6,127 bases of DNA, taken from positions 1 through 6,127 of the forward strand of contig JAMCUD010000083.1 in the NCBI GenBank assembly GCA_023379355.1. Reading direction: 5' to 3'. The DNA comes from Thermoplasmatota archaeon (GTDB lineage: Archaea > Thermoplasmatota > Thermoplasmata > Thermoplasmatales > Thermoplasmataceae). Of this stretch, positions 5,671-6,127 are shown in pieces (within the stretch, counting starts at the first letter, position 1; each line of letters opens with the position of its first letter). Both the position numbers and the translations under genes were made by a program. Below the pieces are notes generated by a model. The model saw only the letters and a list, made by a program, of their open reading frames with translations, was not told the origin of the DNA and made no database searches.

Positions 5671-5696
5671 AGAAAAGGTGCACTGATCGGCAGATT

Positions 5697-6081
5697 ATGC
5701 ATCTTCCTATTTCAAACCTGCAAGAACTCCACTGCAGCTACAACTTCTGGGAAATTACAACGATCCGGATATCTGATGGTCCACAACCACAAAGAGTGGT
5801 CATATGGCAAGAAATGCCAAAATGCCACTCGTTACAAAACCCTTCCTGATCGTGGACTGCACCATCATCAGAGGAACATCTATGATAGGATCGTTTCTGT
5901 GAAAGATTTCTCCTATACCTTGGGGATAGTTCCCGCTAAATACTCTACAGACGCTAATGACAATGTGTTTGAGAATTCATATGCCCTTCGCTTGATTGAT
6001 ACTAGCAGTATGATATGCATTGTTCCTGAACGATTATCAACGAGGAGCAGGTTTAGAATTGATCTCAGAAATGAATACTAA
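5697..6081 (+). pseudogene. Probable decayed transposase remnant
   Basis: No intact gene is present, but several frames carry transposase-like pieces. A 50-codon frame from ATG at 5697 to TGA at 5849 begins MHLPISNLQELHCSYNFWEI and continues ITTIRISDGPQPQRVVIW. This resembles the N-terminal 'esyR.dGkprqk.i..lG' region of IS4/IS1634-like transposases. In another frame FLIVDCTIIRG (about 5846-5878) recalls the first catalytic 'D.T' strand. The frame open from 5776 to 6081 holds YDRIVSVKDFSYTLGIVPAK (from about 5881), like the 'D.gYD...i...lGi.Pvi' block of IS4/IS5-group enzymes. The pieces are in order but in different frames and far too close together for the roughly 400-550 residues of an intact enzyme, so deletions and frameshifts are implied. 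Family assignment is tentative and from memory. Confidence 0.4.
6042..6059 (+). repeat. Left arm of perfect 18-bp inverted repeat
   Basis: GAGGAGCAGGTTTAGAAT is the exact reverse complement of bases 6110-6127, with a 50-base AT-rich spacer between the arms. It overlaps the end of the transposase-like frame. It could be a terminal inverted repeat, half of a small inverted-repeat element of at least 86 bp, or an assembly fold-back. Confidence 0.85.
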
Positions 6082-6109
6082 TAACCATATTCCTATAAAT
6101 AATAAGGCC

Positions 6110-6127
6110 ATTCTAAACCTGCTCCTC
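6110..6127 (-). repeat. Right arm of 18-bp inverted repeat, at window edge
   Basis: ATTCTAAACCTGCTCCTC pairs perfectly with 6042-6059. The window stops at the last base of the arm, so the repeat may be longer and any target-site duplication cannot be seen. The 50-base spacer has no gene; it contains CTATAAATAATAAGG, which has a TATA-like core. Confidence 0.85.

Noticed and set aside
1..6127. tRNA, rRNA, CRISPR array, toxin-antitoxin or other defence genes
   Set aside because: I saw no cloverleaf with conserved TPsiC arm, no regularly spaced repeats and no paired small toxin/antitoxin frames.

Overview
The window looks like chromosomal DNA from an archaeon, most likely an acidophilic Thermoplasmatales relative. 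This is inference, not a database match. The grounds are archaeal TATA-like boxes at leaderless or short-leader spacing, several TTG starts, frequent AGG/AGA/ATA codons, an Lrp/AsnC-type regulator, and a sulfide:quinone oxidoreductase-like flavoprotein coupled to a DUF1641 protein. GC looks to be in the mid-40s percent by eye.

Layout. (1) 1-1594, plus strand: the 3' part of an SQR/FCSD-superfamily flavoprotein, cut by the window start, overlaps a DUF1641 gene by 4 bp (ATGA). (2) About 1600-1874: no intact gene. A 14-bp palindrome is followed by what looks like the frameshifted C-terminal end of an ArsB/NhaD-type ion transporter. Its stop codon shares a CTAG with the convergent next gene. (3) 1871-3710, minus strand: a likely two-gene operon of a double-domain carboxymuconolactone decarboxylase/AhpD-like protein with degenerate active sites, then a ten-helix TDT (TehA/SLAC1/Ssu1-type) anion transporter starting at TTG. 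(4) 3847-4546, minus strand: an Lrp/AsnC regulator preceded by a small putative two-helix membrane protein. (5) 4636-5559, plus strand: a complete pirin with all four metal ligands, transcribed divergently from the small membrane protein across an AT-rich intergenic region. (6) 5560-6127: no intact gene. It holds a T-rich stretch, two small tandem hairpins, a TATA box placed over a 50-codon frame resembling a transposase N-terminus, other transposase-like fragments, and a perfect 18-bp inverted repeat whose outer arm ends exactly at the window end.

How the genes may work together: the flavoprotein, the TDT carrier (a family that includes sulfite exporters) and the lost ArsB-like carrier would fit sulfur/anion redox and efflux at the membrane, with the Lrp protein as a possible local regulator. 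This is context inference only. The clearest oddities are that the SQR-like protein keeps just one of the expected redox cysteines, and that both halves of the CMD-like protein have lost the CxxC...H centre. I do not see a clear new multi-gene system. The flavoprotein-DUF1641 pair and the CMD-like/TDT pair are the best candidates for follow-up.
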